Below are positions 14,354-21,688 of a DNA stretch of 38,408 bases, one piece after another (positions within the stretch are counted from its first letter, which is position 1; the number at the start of each line of letters is the position of its first letter). Origin of the DNA: Bacteroidota bacterium (lineage in GTDB: Bacteria > Bacteroidota > Bacteroidia > Flavobacteriales > Weeksellaceae); NCBI GenBank assembly GCA_023460855.1, contig JAEWOS010000024.1:1-38408 (forward strand). The letters run 5' to 3'. The translations under genes were made by a program, and so were the position numbers. The notes under the pieces were generated by a model. It searched no databases and was not told where the DNA came from. It saw only the letters and a program-made list of their open reading frames with translations.

Positions 14354-16150
14354 ATGCGTTTTAAAGTTTCTGTTTCACTTTTCGTTTGGTGCCTGTTGCT
14401 GCTCTCTTCATCATGTAAGAAATCGGATCTGCCGTTACCAAAAGAAACGCCGACAAGTATCGATTCAATTGCTGCCGATTATTATGAACAGTATCTGAAG
14501 CTATATCCGCTGGAAGCTACAGCGCAGGGCGATCCCCGATATAATGATCAGCTGCCGATCAATATCAGTGAGGAATTTATTGAAGGAGAACTTTCTTTTT
14601 ACCAGTCGGTTCTGGAGCAGATGAAACAGATTCCGTATGATGATCTCGAAGCTGATAAAAAAGTGATTTATGACGTACTTCATTTTACGCTGAATGACAA
14701 AATTGAGCGCTACACCTTTCATCCGGAATATATTCCGTTTACACAGTTTTCCGGGCTTCCTCTGGATTTTCCGCTATTGGGAAGCGGAATGGGTAGTCAG
14801 CCTTTTAAGTCGGAAAAAGATTATGATGACTGGCTTCAGCGCATGAACAAATTTCCGGAATGGATGGATGCTGCGGTCCGGAATTTCCGTGCGGGAATGG
14901 AAAACAATTCCGTTTTGCCGCAAAGTCTCGTAATAAAAATGGTTCAGCAGATGAATAATGCCGAAATTATTTCACCCGAACCCGAATTGAATATTTTTTT
15001 CGGCCCTGTAAATAAATTCCCGGAGAATTTCAGCGAAGACAGAAAGTCGCATTATAAAGGAATGTACACGCGTGCGATTCATTCGCAGATAATACCGGCC
15101 TACCAAAAAATGGCGGCTTTTCTGCATGATGAATATTTGCCAAAAGCCAGAAAAACTGACGGAATCAATGTGCTGCCTTCCGGTAAAAAAATGTACGCCT
15201 ACTATGCAAAAAGCTGGACAACCACAGATCTTACTCCGGATCAGATCAGGCAGTTAGGCGAAAGGGAAGTCGCGATGCTGCGCAGTGAGATGGAAAAAGT
15301 AATGGCTCAGGTTGGTTTTGAAGGTACGCTCGAAGAATTTCTGAATTATGTAAAAACCGATGAGAAAGCAATGCCGTACAAATCTGCTGATGAAGTGCTT
15401 GCCGGTTTCAAAGCAGTTCAGAAGAAGATTCAGCCCAAACTGAAAGATATGTTCTCAGTGACGCCTGAAACGCCATTCGAAATCAGGCAGACGGAAAAAT
15501 TCCGTGAACTTACGGCAAGTGCTGAATATGTTCAGGGCTCTGCAGACGAAACAAGACCGGGCATTTTTTATGTGCCGCTTCCCAATCCTGCATCTTTTAA
15601 CGTGACGAGCGGAATGGAATCTTTATTCCTGCATGAGGCAATTCCGGGACATCACTTTCAGGTTTCACTGCAGCAGGAAAATACAGAAATTCCGAAATTT
15701 ATGAGATTTGGATGGATTGGTGCATTTGGTGAAGGCTGGGCACATTATTGTGAAACGCTCGGTCCTGAGTTCGGGTTGTATACCGATCCGTATCAAAAGA
15801 TGGGTTATCTCAGCGATCAGATGTTGCGCGCAGTGCGCCTGGTAATTGATACCGGAATTCACAGCGGAACGATGACCAGAGATCAGGCGATTAAATATTT
15901 CCTGAGCAATGTAGCGTACGACGAAGCAGGAGCCGTTGCAGAAGTGGAACGTTATATGGCAATGCCGGGACAGGCTTTGGGTTATAAGATTGGCGCACTG
16001 AAAATCCGGGAACTTCGCGACAAATACAGCAAAGCCATGGGGAAGAAATTCAACCTTCAGAAATTTCATGATGAAGTGCTGAATCAGGGATGTCTCCCGA
16101 TTTCGGTTTTAGAGCGAAAAATGGAGCTGTGGTCTAAAAGCGACAGTTAG
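14354..16150 (+). CDS. DUF885 family zinc-peptidase-like lipoprotein
   Basis: A 598-residue protein from the ATG at 14354; the earlier ATG at 14324 lies inside the promoter. The signal peptide ends LLLLSSSC, with Cys21 the likely lipidated residue, followed by a Lys/Ser/Pro spacer. The DUF885 signature is clear: HEAIPGHHFQ from His427, an HEx4H-type zinc site, and GEGWAHYCE at 459-467, which supplies further conserved acidic residues. The family is all-helical and resembles M3/M32-like metallopeptidases; a peptidase role is inferred, not proven, for most members. Length is typical. It would act in the periplasm, probably anchored to a membrane, and could complement the dipeptidyl-peptidases at 2281 and 7009. 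Confidence 0.9.
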   Translation: MRFKVSVSLFVWCLLLLSSSCKKSDLPLPKETPTSIDSIAADYYEQYLKLYPLEATAQGDPRYNDQLPINISEEFIEGELSFYQSVLEQMKQIPYDDLEADKKVIYDVLHFTLNDKIERYTFHPEYIPFTQFSGLPLDFPLLGSGMGSQPFKSEKDYDDWLQRMNKFPEWMDAAVRNFRAGMENNSVLPQSLVIKMVQQMNNAEIISPEPELNIFFGPVNKFPENFSEDRKSHYKGMYTRAIHSQIIPAYQKMAAFLHDEYLPKARKTDGINVLPSGKKMYAYYAKSWTTTDLTPDQIRQLGEREVAMLRSEMEKVMAQVGFEGTLEEFLNYVKTDEKAMPYKSADEVLAGFKAVQKKIQPKLKDMFSVTPETPFEIRQTEKFRELTASAEYVQGSADETRPGIFYVPLPNPASFNVTSGMESLFLHEAIPGHHFQVSLQQENTEIPKFMRFGWIGAFGEGWAHYCETLGPEFGLYTDPYQKMGYLSDQMLRAVRLVIDTGIHSGTMTRDQAIKYFLSNVAYDEAGAVAEVERYMAMPGQALGYKIGALKIRELRDKYSKAMGKKFNLQKFHDEVLNQGCLPISVLERKMELWSKSDS

Positions 16151-16181
16151 AAAATAATTCGCAAATATGAATTATGGTGAT

Positions 16182-16207
16182 TTGTATTTAAAAGAAACGT
16201 ATCTTTG
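16182..16207 (+). promoter_or_regulatory. Promoter of the response-regulator gene
   Basis: TTG (16182-16184), a 15-base spacer and a perfect TATCTTTG (16200-16207). The leader would be about 65 bases and contains the palindrome GTATGCATAC (16232-16241). Confidence 0.55.
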
Positions 16208-16280
16208 TCTTTGCAAATTGATAAAAAAATAGTATGCATACAATGTATTCTACAACTGTACGCATATTTCCGAAAACAAG

Positions 16281-16652
16281 ATGATAAAAGTTTTAGTAGT
16301 TGATGATAACGGCGACATCTGCAACATGGTGCAGACGCTTCTCTCTATCGACGGTTACCGCGTAATTACCTGCGTGAACCCGATGATTGTACGGGAAATG
16401 ATCCGCAAAGAAAAGCCGGATCTGCTGATCACCGACATGCTGATGTCCGGTGTAGACGGCCGCACTTTGATTCGCGAACTGCGTGCAGACGAAGAAACGA
16501 AAAACCTGAAAATTATTATGATGTCTGCGCATCCCGCTGCGCTTAAACACAGTGGAGAGTCCGGCTCGGATGATTTTATTGCAAAACCGTTTGATTACGC
16601 AGACCTTAATGCGAAAGTCAGGGCTCTTACCGAAAAACTTTCAGCCCAGTAA
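16281..16652 (+). CDS. Single-domain response regulator (CheY-like receiver)
   Basis: A 123-residue receiver domain with no output domain. Key residues are in place: acidic pair Asp8/Asp9 (VVDDNGD), phospho-acceptor Asp52 (LLITDMLMSG), Ser82 at the Thr/Ser switch position (MMSAHP) and Lys102 (IAKPFD). Such stand-alone receivers act through protein contacts or phosphorelays. No histidine kinase or motility gene lies nearby, so its partner is unknown. It has its own promoter and a leader of about 65 bases. The 3' end overlaps the convergent nth gene by 12 bases. GC content is a little higher than that of its neighbours. Confidence 0.9.
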   Translation: MIKVLVVDDNGDICNMVQTLLSIDGYRVITCVNPMIVREMIRKEKPDLLITDMLMSGVDGRTLIRELRADEETKNLKIIMMSAHPAALKHSGESGSDDFIAKPFDYADLNAKVRALTEKLSAQ

Positions 16653-17258
16653 CAGTTTTGTGAGAAAATCCTTTTCTCTGTTGCCGCGCGCCGGAGAATA
16701 TTCGCGTCCGTAATAAATAATCTGCAGGTGAAGCCTGTTCCAGCTTTCTTTTGGAAACAGTTTCTTGGCATCTGCTTCTGTCTGTATTACATTTTTTCCG
16801 CTCGTAAGTTTCCATTGTGTCATGAGCCTGTGAATATGCGTGTCCACCGGAAATGCCGGAATTCCATATGCCTGACTCATAACTACTGAAGCGGTTTTGT
16901 GGCCAACTCCCGGCAAAGATTCGAGTTCTTCAAACGTTTGTGGAACAACGCCGTTGAATTTTTCAACCAGTATTGTTGCCATCTGATGCAGATTTTTCGC
17001 CTTCACATTCGCAAGTCCGATTCTTGCAATCAGCGTGCGGATTTCTTCCACAGATAAAGCCGCCATTTTTTGCGGACTTCGCGCCACTGCAAATAAGTCC
17101 GGTGTGATCTGGTTTACCATTTTATCGGTTGTCTGCGCCGAAAGAGCCACAGCTACAAGTAAAGTGAAAGGATCGGTATGATCAAGAGGAATCGGTGTTT
17201 CCGGATAGAGTTTTTCTAATTCCGTTCGTACGAGGTCTGCTCTTTGTTTTTTGGTCAT
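16641..17258 (-). CDS. nth: Endonuclease III without an iron-sulphur cluster
   Basis: A 205-residue DNA glycosylase/AP lyase of base-excision repair, acting on oxidised pyrimidines. The helix-hairpin-helix reads LPGVGHKTASVV with catalytic Lys121, followed by PVDTHIHR with catalytic Asp139, and LLVAVALSAQTTD near the start is typical Nth. The C-terminal loop that should hold the [4Fe-4S] cysteines reads YYGREYSPARGNREKDF: the first Cys is Ser, and the whole protein has no cysteine. The ATG at 17258 was chosen because the longer TTG start at 17279 lies inside the promoter box (17277-17284) and E. coli Nth aligns from here. The gene is divergent from bcp and converges with the receiver gene. 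Confidence 0.93.
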   Translation of the reverse strand: MTKKQRADLVRTELEKLYPETPIPLDHTDPFTLLVAVALSAQTTDKMVNQITPDLFAVARSPQKMAALSVEEIRTLIARIGLANVKAKNLHQMATILVEKFNGVVPQTFEELESLPGVGHKTASVVMSQAYGIPAFPVDTHIHRLMTQWKLTSGKNVIQTEADAKKLFPKESWNRLHLQIIYYGREYSPARGNREKDFLTKLLLG

Positions 17259-17274
17259 TAAATCGGTAAATTTG
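17244..17274 (+). promoter_or_regulatory. Promoter of bcp
   Basis: TTG (17244-17246), a 20-base spacer and a perfect TAAATTTG (17267-17274), 16 bases before the bcp ATG. The -7 box is two bases from the opposing nth box, so the two promoters cannot easily be occupied together. Confidence 0.6.
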
Positions 17275-17276
17275 AG

Positions 17277-17284
17277 CAAAAGTA
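17277..17284 (-). promoter_or_regulatory. -7 box of nth
   Basis: A perfect TACTTTTG on the minus strand, 18 bases before the nth ATG at 17258. No TTG is found at -33. It faces the bcp -7 box across two bases. Confidence 0.5.
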
Positions 17285-17290
17285 AGGATT

Positions 17291-17743
17291 ATGCTAAAAG
17301 TTGGAGATCAGTTGCCCGAATTTGAAGCTGTTCAGCAGGATGGAAAAACCGTCAGTTCGAAAGATTTTACCGGTAAGAAACTCGCTGTATTTTTTTATCC
17401 GCAGGCAAGTACGCCGACCTGCACTGTGGAAGCCTGTAATTTGGCGGAAAATTATTCGGCACTGAAAAAAGCCGGCTTTGAAATACTCGGAATTTCTGCG
17501 GACAGTGTGGCAAAACAGAAGAAATTTCAGACAAAAAATAATCTTCCGTATGATCTGCTTTCCGATGAGAACCACGACATTCTGAACAAATTTGGCGTTT
17601 GGCAGCAGAAAACCACATTCGGCAAAACCTATATGGGAATTGTGCGCACCACATTTATTTTTGACGAAAAGGGAATCTGCATCCGCGTGATCGATAAAGT
17701 AAAATCCAAGATCGCAGCAGACCAGATTTTAGAAAAGCAATAA
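17291..17743 (+). CDS. bcp: Thiol peroxidase Bcp (PrxQ-type peroxiredoxin)
   Basis: A 150-residue peroxiredoxin that reduces hydrogen peroxide and organic hydroperoxides in the cytoplasm, recycled by thioredoxin. The active site TPTCTVEAC gives the peroxidatic Cys44 and, five residues on, the resolving Cys49, the spacing of the PrxQ/BCP subfamily. The usual PGCT is here PTCT, a small change. The fold elements KLAVFFYPQAS, ILGISADS and the Arg in IVRTTFIFDEKG are all present. Length is typical. The gene is divergent from nth with overlapping promoters, so repair of oxidised DNA and removal of peroxide share one control region. A bidirectional terminator follows. Confidence 0.95.
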   Translation: MLKVGDQLPEFEAVQQDGKTVSSKDFTGKKLAVFFYPQASTPTCTVEACNLAENYSALKKAGFEILGISADSVAKQKKFQTKNNLPYDLLSDENHDILNKFGVWQQKTTFGKTYMGIVRTTFIFDEKGICIRVIDKVKSKIAADQILEKQ

Positions 17744-17744
17744 A

Positions 17745-17771
17745 AAATGCAGCCATTTTTTAGCTGCATTT
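17745..17771. terminator. Bidirectional terminator between bcp and the gene at 17790
   Basis: Perfect nine-base arms AAATGCAGC (17745-17753) and GCTGCATTT (17763-17771) with a T-rich loop, between two converging genes. The T-rich loop and A/T flanks fit termination on both strands. Confidence 0.75.
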
Positions 17772-17789
17772 CTTTATCATAACTGAATC

Positions 17790-18506
17790 TTATCGGCGAC
17801 GTGAATTTTTTCTCATTGTAGCACGAAGTTTTTTCTGAATCTTTTCGTTGGTTTCCTTTTGCAGAGCCGCTTTTTCCTCGCGTTCCTTCTGTGCTTCCAC
17901 CATTTGTTCGGTAAGAGCTTCATAATGCGGATTGTTCTCGCAGGTCTTCTCATAAATTTCAGAATAAACCCCTAAATCTTTCGCATCGGTAATTTTGCCG
18001 GTTGTTTTATTTACAGTAAGGGCGAAATTCGACTTGGCGTAAGGACATGCCGCTGAAGTAACTTTTGCTGCCTCAAAATAGAAATTGTCAGCATCCTGAC
18101 GGTAATTCGACGAATAATCTTTGTATTCCGTGTCGAAAAAATATCCTTCTGCCATGGCTTCAACGCCGGCTTCTTCCGCATTGTCCACAGTTCCTACAAA
18201 TTTTCTGAGCTCATCCATGGTGCGTACATAATTCCACATGCCGTCTTTGCTGTAAGCGATGTAATAGAATCCGGGATCTTCCGCAAATTTGAAACCGGTT
18301 GTCTGGTAATCGAAATTATCGGTATAACCGCTGGTTTTCAGAATTCTGTTTTCTCCATTGTGATTATTTGCCAGAATCCATCCGTCAAGTTTTTGATTTG
18401 GCGTGATCATTTTCAGCAAAGTGTATGCGTCTACGATATGTTTTTTTTCCTGTGCGGAAACCTGCATGGCTAAAAATAATGCAGGAATTACGAGCAGTTT
18501 CTTCAT
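17790..18506 (-). CDS. Exported protein of unknown function with a basic C-terminal helix
   Basis: A 238-residue protein with a clear signal peptide (MKKLLVIPALFLAMQVSAQ). The mature part (about 20-195) mixes strands and turns rich in Tyr, Asp and Asn; the last 45 residues (EQMVEAQKEREEKAALQKE and onward) form a charged helix that ends in MRKNSRRR. Two Cys residues (SAACPYAK and EKTCENN) could pair in the periplasm. I do not recognise a family and see no catalytic motif. It stands between two terminators, so it is probably a single-gene transcript, but I see no convincing promoter. Confidence 0.72.
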   Translation of the reverse strand: MKKLLVIPALFLAMQVSAQEKKHIVDAYTLLKMITPNQKLDGWILANNHNGENRILKTSGYTDNFDYQTTGFKFAEDPGFYYIAYSKDGMWNYVRTMDELRKFVGTVDNAEEAGVEAMAEGYFFDTEYKDYSSNYRQDADNFYFEAAKVTSAACPYAKSNFALTVNKTTGKITDAKDLGVYSEIYEKTCENNPHYEALTEQMVEAQKEREEKAALQKETNEKIQKKLRATMRKNSRRR

Positions 18507-18535
18507 TTTTTAGATAAATTTTTATGCTTATTTAT

Positions 18536-18566
18536 ACAAAAAAAAAGCCATTCGTTGATGAATGGC
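18536..18566 (-). terminator. Rho-independent terminator after manC
   Basis: On the minus strand, arms GCCATTC and GAATGGC (18566-18547) with a six-base loop are followed by an unbroken T-run (A-run 18538-18546 on the plus strand). It lies eight bases after the manC stop. Confidence 0.85.
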
Positions 18567-18573
18567 CTGATTT

Positions 18574-19656
18574 CTACACATATTTCTCTCCGTTTTTCTC
18601 ATTCCGGAGGTCCTGAACATACTGCTTAATCTGCTGGTCATGGTCTCTCGGACAAATCAGCAGTGCTTTGTCCGTATCCACAATAATAAAATCCTGCAGC
18701 CCTTCAATCACGGCCGCTTTATTCTTGTTTTTTAGTCGGATAATATTACCGCTACAGTTATAGGTTCGAACAAATCTGCCGGCACTTGCATTTCCTGTTT
18801 CATCTTTTTCGGCATTTTCGAAAACGGAAGTCCAGGTTCCGAGGTCGCTCCATCCAAGATCTGCAGGAATGACATAAACGTTGTCCGCTTTTTCAAGGAT
18901 GCCGTTATCAATGGAGATTTTGTTTACTTTAGGATAAATGGTTTCAATGCAGTTTATTTCTCCGTCTGAATTATATTCGCACGAGGAGAACTGCTCCGTC
19001 ATTTCCGGAAGGTACTTTTGAAAAGCTTTTGCAATAGTTCCTACATTCCAGATAAAGATGCCGGCATTCCACAAGAAATCGCCGCTTTCCAGAAATGTTC
19101 GTGCAATTTCCAGGTCCGGTTTCTCGGTAAAGGTTTTCACTTTGTGAACTTTCGCACCTTTTTTTTCTACAAACTGAATGTAGCCGTATCCGGTGTCGGG
19201 ACGTGTCGGTGTAATTCCCAGCGTGATGAGATAGTCATTTTTTGATGCCAAATCGAAAGCATACTGAACTTTCTCCAGAAATGCGCTTTCCTTTAAAATG
19301 AGATGATCTGCAGGTAAAACGATTACGTTCGCATCTGCATTCAGAGCCGCAATTTTATTTGCCATGTAAATATTGCAGGCAGCGGTATTCTTCATCATCG
19401 GCTCTCCCACAATATTTTCAGCGGGAATATCCGGAAGCTGCTGAACGGTAAGATTTACATATTCTTTATTGGTAATTACGAAGATATTTTCTTTCGGAAC
19501 AGCCTGTGAAATGCGGTCGTACGTCTGTTGTATCATGGTTCTTCCTGTGCCCAGGATATCCTGAAACTGTTTTGGGAATTTCTGAGTGCTCATCGGCCAG
19601 AAGCGGCTTCCGATTCCTCCTGCCATAATAACGCAGAAATTATTTGAAGTGGACAT
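18574..19656 (-). CDS. manC: Mannose-1-phosphate guanylyltransferase
   Basis: A 360-residue nucleotidyltransferase that makes GDP-mannose from mannose 1-phosphate and GTP for polysaccharide, glycan or GDP-fucose synthesis. The catalytic signature MAGGIGSRFWPMS (11-23) with PKQ (28-30) is intact, followed by VLPADHLI, FTEKPD and NAGIFIWN, all typical. The ATG at 19656 was chosen because the longer start at 19728 runs into the sprT-like gene and lacks family similarity. The short form lacks the C-terminal isomerase domain of the bifunctional enzyme, so mannose 1-phosphate must come from elsewhere. It lies two bases after the sprT-like gene and ends the tolC-sprT-manC operon. Confidence 0.95.
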   Translation of the reverse strand: MSTSNNFCVIMAGGIGSRFWPMSTQKFPKQFQDILGTGRTMIQQTYDRISQAVPKENIFVITNKEYVNLTVQQLPDIPAENIVGEPMMKNTAACNIYMANKIAALNADANVIVLPADHLILKESAFLEKVQYAFDLASKNDYLITLGITPTRPDTGYGYIQFVEKKGAKVHKVKTFTEKPDLEIARTFLESGDFLWNAGIFIWNVGTIAKAFQKYLPEMTEQFSSCEYNSDGEINCIETIYPKVNKISIDNGILEKADNVYVIPADLGWSDLGTWTSVFENAEKDETGNASAGRFVRTYNCSGNIIRLKNKNKAAVIEGLQDFIIVDTDKALLICPRDHDQQIKQYVQDLRNEKNGEKYV

Positions 19657-19658
19657 TT

Positions 19659-20249
19659 TTATTTTTTTTTGGTCACCTTTGCCAGTGGCCTGAAAGCGTA
19701 TTTCCTGCCGCTGGAAAGGTTGGTACAAAGATAATTCTTTTTAATCTTGCCCTCCATTCTGTAATCGGTTCCGCGAAAACTGAAAAAATTTCCCGTCTGC
19801 AGCTCCTGAATGTAAAATTCTCCTTCATTAAGACTTTTTCTTTCAAAATAAGCCACCAGTTCCGGATTTGCCATATAATTAGCTTTAGGAGAACGTGCGT
19901 AATTGCTGATAATCGGTTTTAGGTTGTCACTGTAAATTTCAATACTTTCTTTAAGCATTTCGCGGTAGGTGTGTTTCCATTCCGGGCCGTGCGGTGCTAT
20001 TTTTCGGCCAAATTTTGCAAATGCGATTAAATGTGCAAGTTCGTGCGTCAGCACAAAGAAAAAAAGTTCCGGTGCCAGCGTTGAATTCACAGAAATCCTG
20101 TGTGAGCCGTCCCTTTTCAGGCAGTAATCTCCGAGTTTGGAATTTCGGTCTCTGGTAATGACGAGATGTATAGAATGATCAGCGATCCACGTTTTGAGGT
20201 AGGGCAGCGTTCCTTCCGGAAGATAAGGTATGAGGTTTTTTATGGACAA
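19659..20249 (-). CDS. SprT-like zinc metalloprotease domain protein
   Basis: A 196-residue protein with the SprT fold: THELAHLIAFAKFG gives His69, Glu70 and His73 of the HExxH zinc site, and APHGPEWKHTY gives the third ligand His87. The eukaryotic relative SPRTN cuts DNA-protein crosslinks, but the bacterial role is not settled. After the catalytic part there is a C-terminal segment (about 135-196) with strands and one Cys (KKNYLCTN), but no CxxC zinc ribbon like that of some SprT proteins. It sits between tolC (three bases upstream) and manC (two bases downstream), a tight but functionally mixed operon. No signal peptide, so it is cytoplasmic. Confidence 0.85.
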   Translation of the reverse strand: MSIKNLIPYLPEGTLPYLKTWIADHSIHLVITRDRNSKLGDYCLKRDGSHRISVNSTLAPELFFFVLTHELAHLIAFAKFGRKIAPHGPEWKHTYREMLKESIEIYSDNLKPIISNYARSPKANYMANPELVAYFERKSLNEGEFYIQELQTGNFFSFRGTDYRMEGKIKKNYLCTNLSSGRKYAFRPLAKVTKKK

Positions 20250-20252
20250 CAG

Positions 20253-21599
20253 TTATAACGAAATAGGGATTCCCGCATAAAAGTTAAGAAGTTTCATGCT
20301 GAACAGGTAATTATATTTTGCCTGTGACACAGATCCCTGCGCATTTGCGTAATTATTCCGCGCGATATTCACATCGAAAATAGTACTTCTTCCCGCAGCG
20401 AAACTTTTCTCCGCAAAATCCAGCGCAAGCCTGGAACTTGCAGCAGCTTCCACCGCTGAAAGATAAATCTGATAATTGCTGTCTGCATCGAATTTTGCTC
20501 GCTGCACACTCTGCAGAACGTCCTGTCTTTGCAAAGCCAGGTTCGTTCTTGCAATATCTTCGTTAATTTTGCTTTGCTCTACCTGCAGTCTCGTAATTCC
20601 TTTGTTGAAGATCGGAATATTTGCAGAAAGATTTACCTGCTGCGCAAAATTTTCCTTGTACTGTTTGAAAAATCCGCTTTCCAGAATTGGGTTGCCGTAC
20701 AGATCTCGGCCTGCTGTGTTGGTTACCAAAGAATTGAAATAGGAAGACCCGATGCCTGCTCCAGCCGAAATCGTTGGCCAGAATGCGGTTCGCGTTATTT
20801 CAGTCTGTGCTTCAGCGGCCTGAATACGGCTTTCCGCGGCTTTAATATGTGGCTGATTGTCATACGCAGTCTGCAGCAATGATTCAATCGAATGAAGCGG
20901 CGCTTCCGGAGTTTGGTCAACGCTAACGTCTACAACATCAAAATTCTGGTAATCTTCCAGTCGAAGTAATTGGGCAAGTTCGAAAAGGCTTCTTCTGGTG
21001 TTGATTTCTGCATTGATGGCATTCTGCTTTTCCCGCGCCAGTGCAGCACTTGCTTCAGCGAGAATTGTCTGTGGAGTGGTACCTACTTCTGTAGTAATTT
21101 TCGCACGCGTGTGAAGTTTTTCAGCATTCTCCAGCGCACTTTGTGCAATTTTTTCAATTTCCTTATTCAGTAAAATCTGCAAATACTGCTGGGCAACCTG
21201 CAGTGAAATGTCATTTTTGATTTTTTCCATGTCATAAGTAGAAGCTTCTAAATCAAATTCGTTCTTTCGGATATTTTTTTCAAGTCTGCCATAATTGAAC
21301 AGTAAAATGTCTCCCTGAACACCGGCGTTATTGTTGAAATTGTCATTTCGCTGCGTCGTTCCGAAGATATCGCGACCCTGTCCAAAAGAAAGTGTATTAT
21401 TAATATTTCCGGAAACGAACGGAAGATATTCGCGTTTCGCAATTTTCAGGTTGTTTTCTGTAGTCTGCTGGTTATACTGAGTCTGATGTATCTGCAGGTT
21501 ATGCTGTATGGCATAATCCACAGTTTGCTGCAGTGTCCACGTTTGCTGCGCGTGCAGAAAGCCTGCAGGAATTATCAGGAGCAGAAAAAGTTTTTTCAT
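20253..21599 (-). CDS. TolC family outer-membrane efflux protein
   Basis: A 448-residue protein with a signal peptide (MKKLFLLLIIPAGFLHAQ) followed by TWTLQQTVDYAIQHN, the usual opening of outer-membrane efflux (OEP) proteins. Two repeated helical halves are visible, with long Gln/Ala/Glu-rich coiled stretches (about 100-215 and 310-430) and strand segments rich in Asn, Gly and Phe between them (FVSGNINNTLSFGQGRD, ISAGAGIGSSYFNS). It would form the trimeric outer-membrane duct of a tripartite efflux or type I export system. No membrane-fusion or pump gene is adjacent, so its partner is unknown. It is the first gene of the operon with the sprT-like gene and manC. Confidence 0.92.
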   Translation of the reverse strand: MKKLFLLLIIPAGFLHAQQTWTLQQTVDYAIQHNLQIHQTQYNQQTTENNLKIAKREYLPFVSGNINNTLSFGQGRDIFGTTQRNDNFNNNAGVQGDILLFNYGRLEKNIRKNEFDLEASTYDMEKIKNDISLQVAQQYLQILLNKEIEKIAQSALENAEKLHTRAKITTEVGTTPQTILAEASAALAREKQNAINAEINTRRSLFELAQLLRLEDYQNFDVVDVSVDQTPEAPLHSIESLLQTAYDNQPHIKAAESRIQAAEAQTEITRTAFWPTISAGAGIGSSYFNSLVTNTAGRDLYGNPILESGFFKQYKENFAQQVNLSANIPIFNKGITRLQVEQSKINEDIARTNLALQRQDVLQSVQRAKFDADSNYQIYLSAVEAAASSRLALDFAEKSFAAGRSTIFDVNIARNNYANAQGSVSQAKYNYLFSMKLLNFYAGIPISL

Positions 21600-21688
21600 C
21601 CGGGCAATTTCCCAATTAGACGTGCTCTTTTGCGGAATGTTACATTGTGTTAACCCGTAATCTGAAAACTTTTGTTCAATTTTGCACT

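Noticed and set aside
17259..17279. Longer nth with a TTG start
   Set aside because: The TTG is part of the -7 box TACTTTTG and would precede the transcription start.
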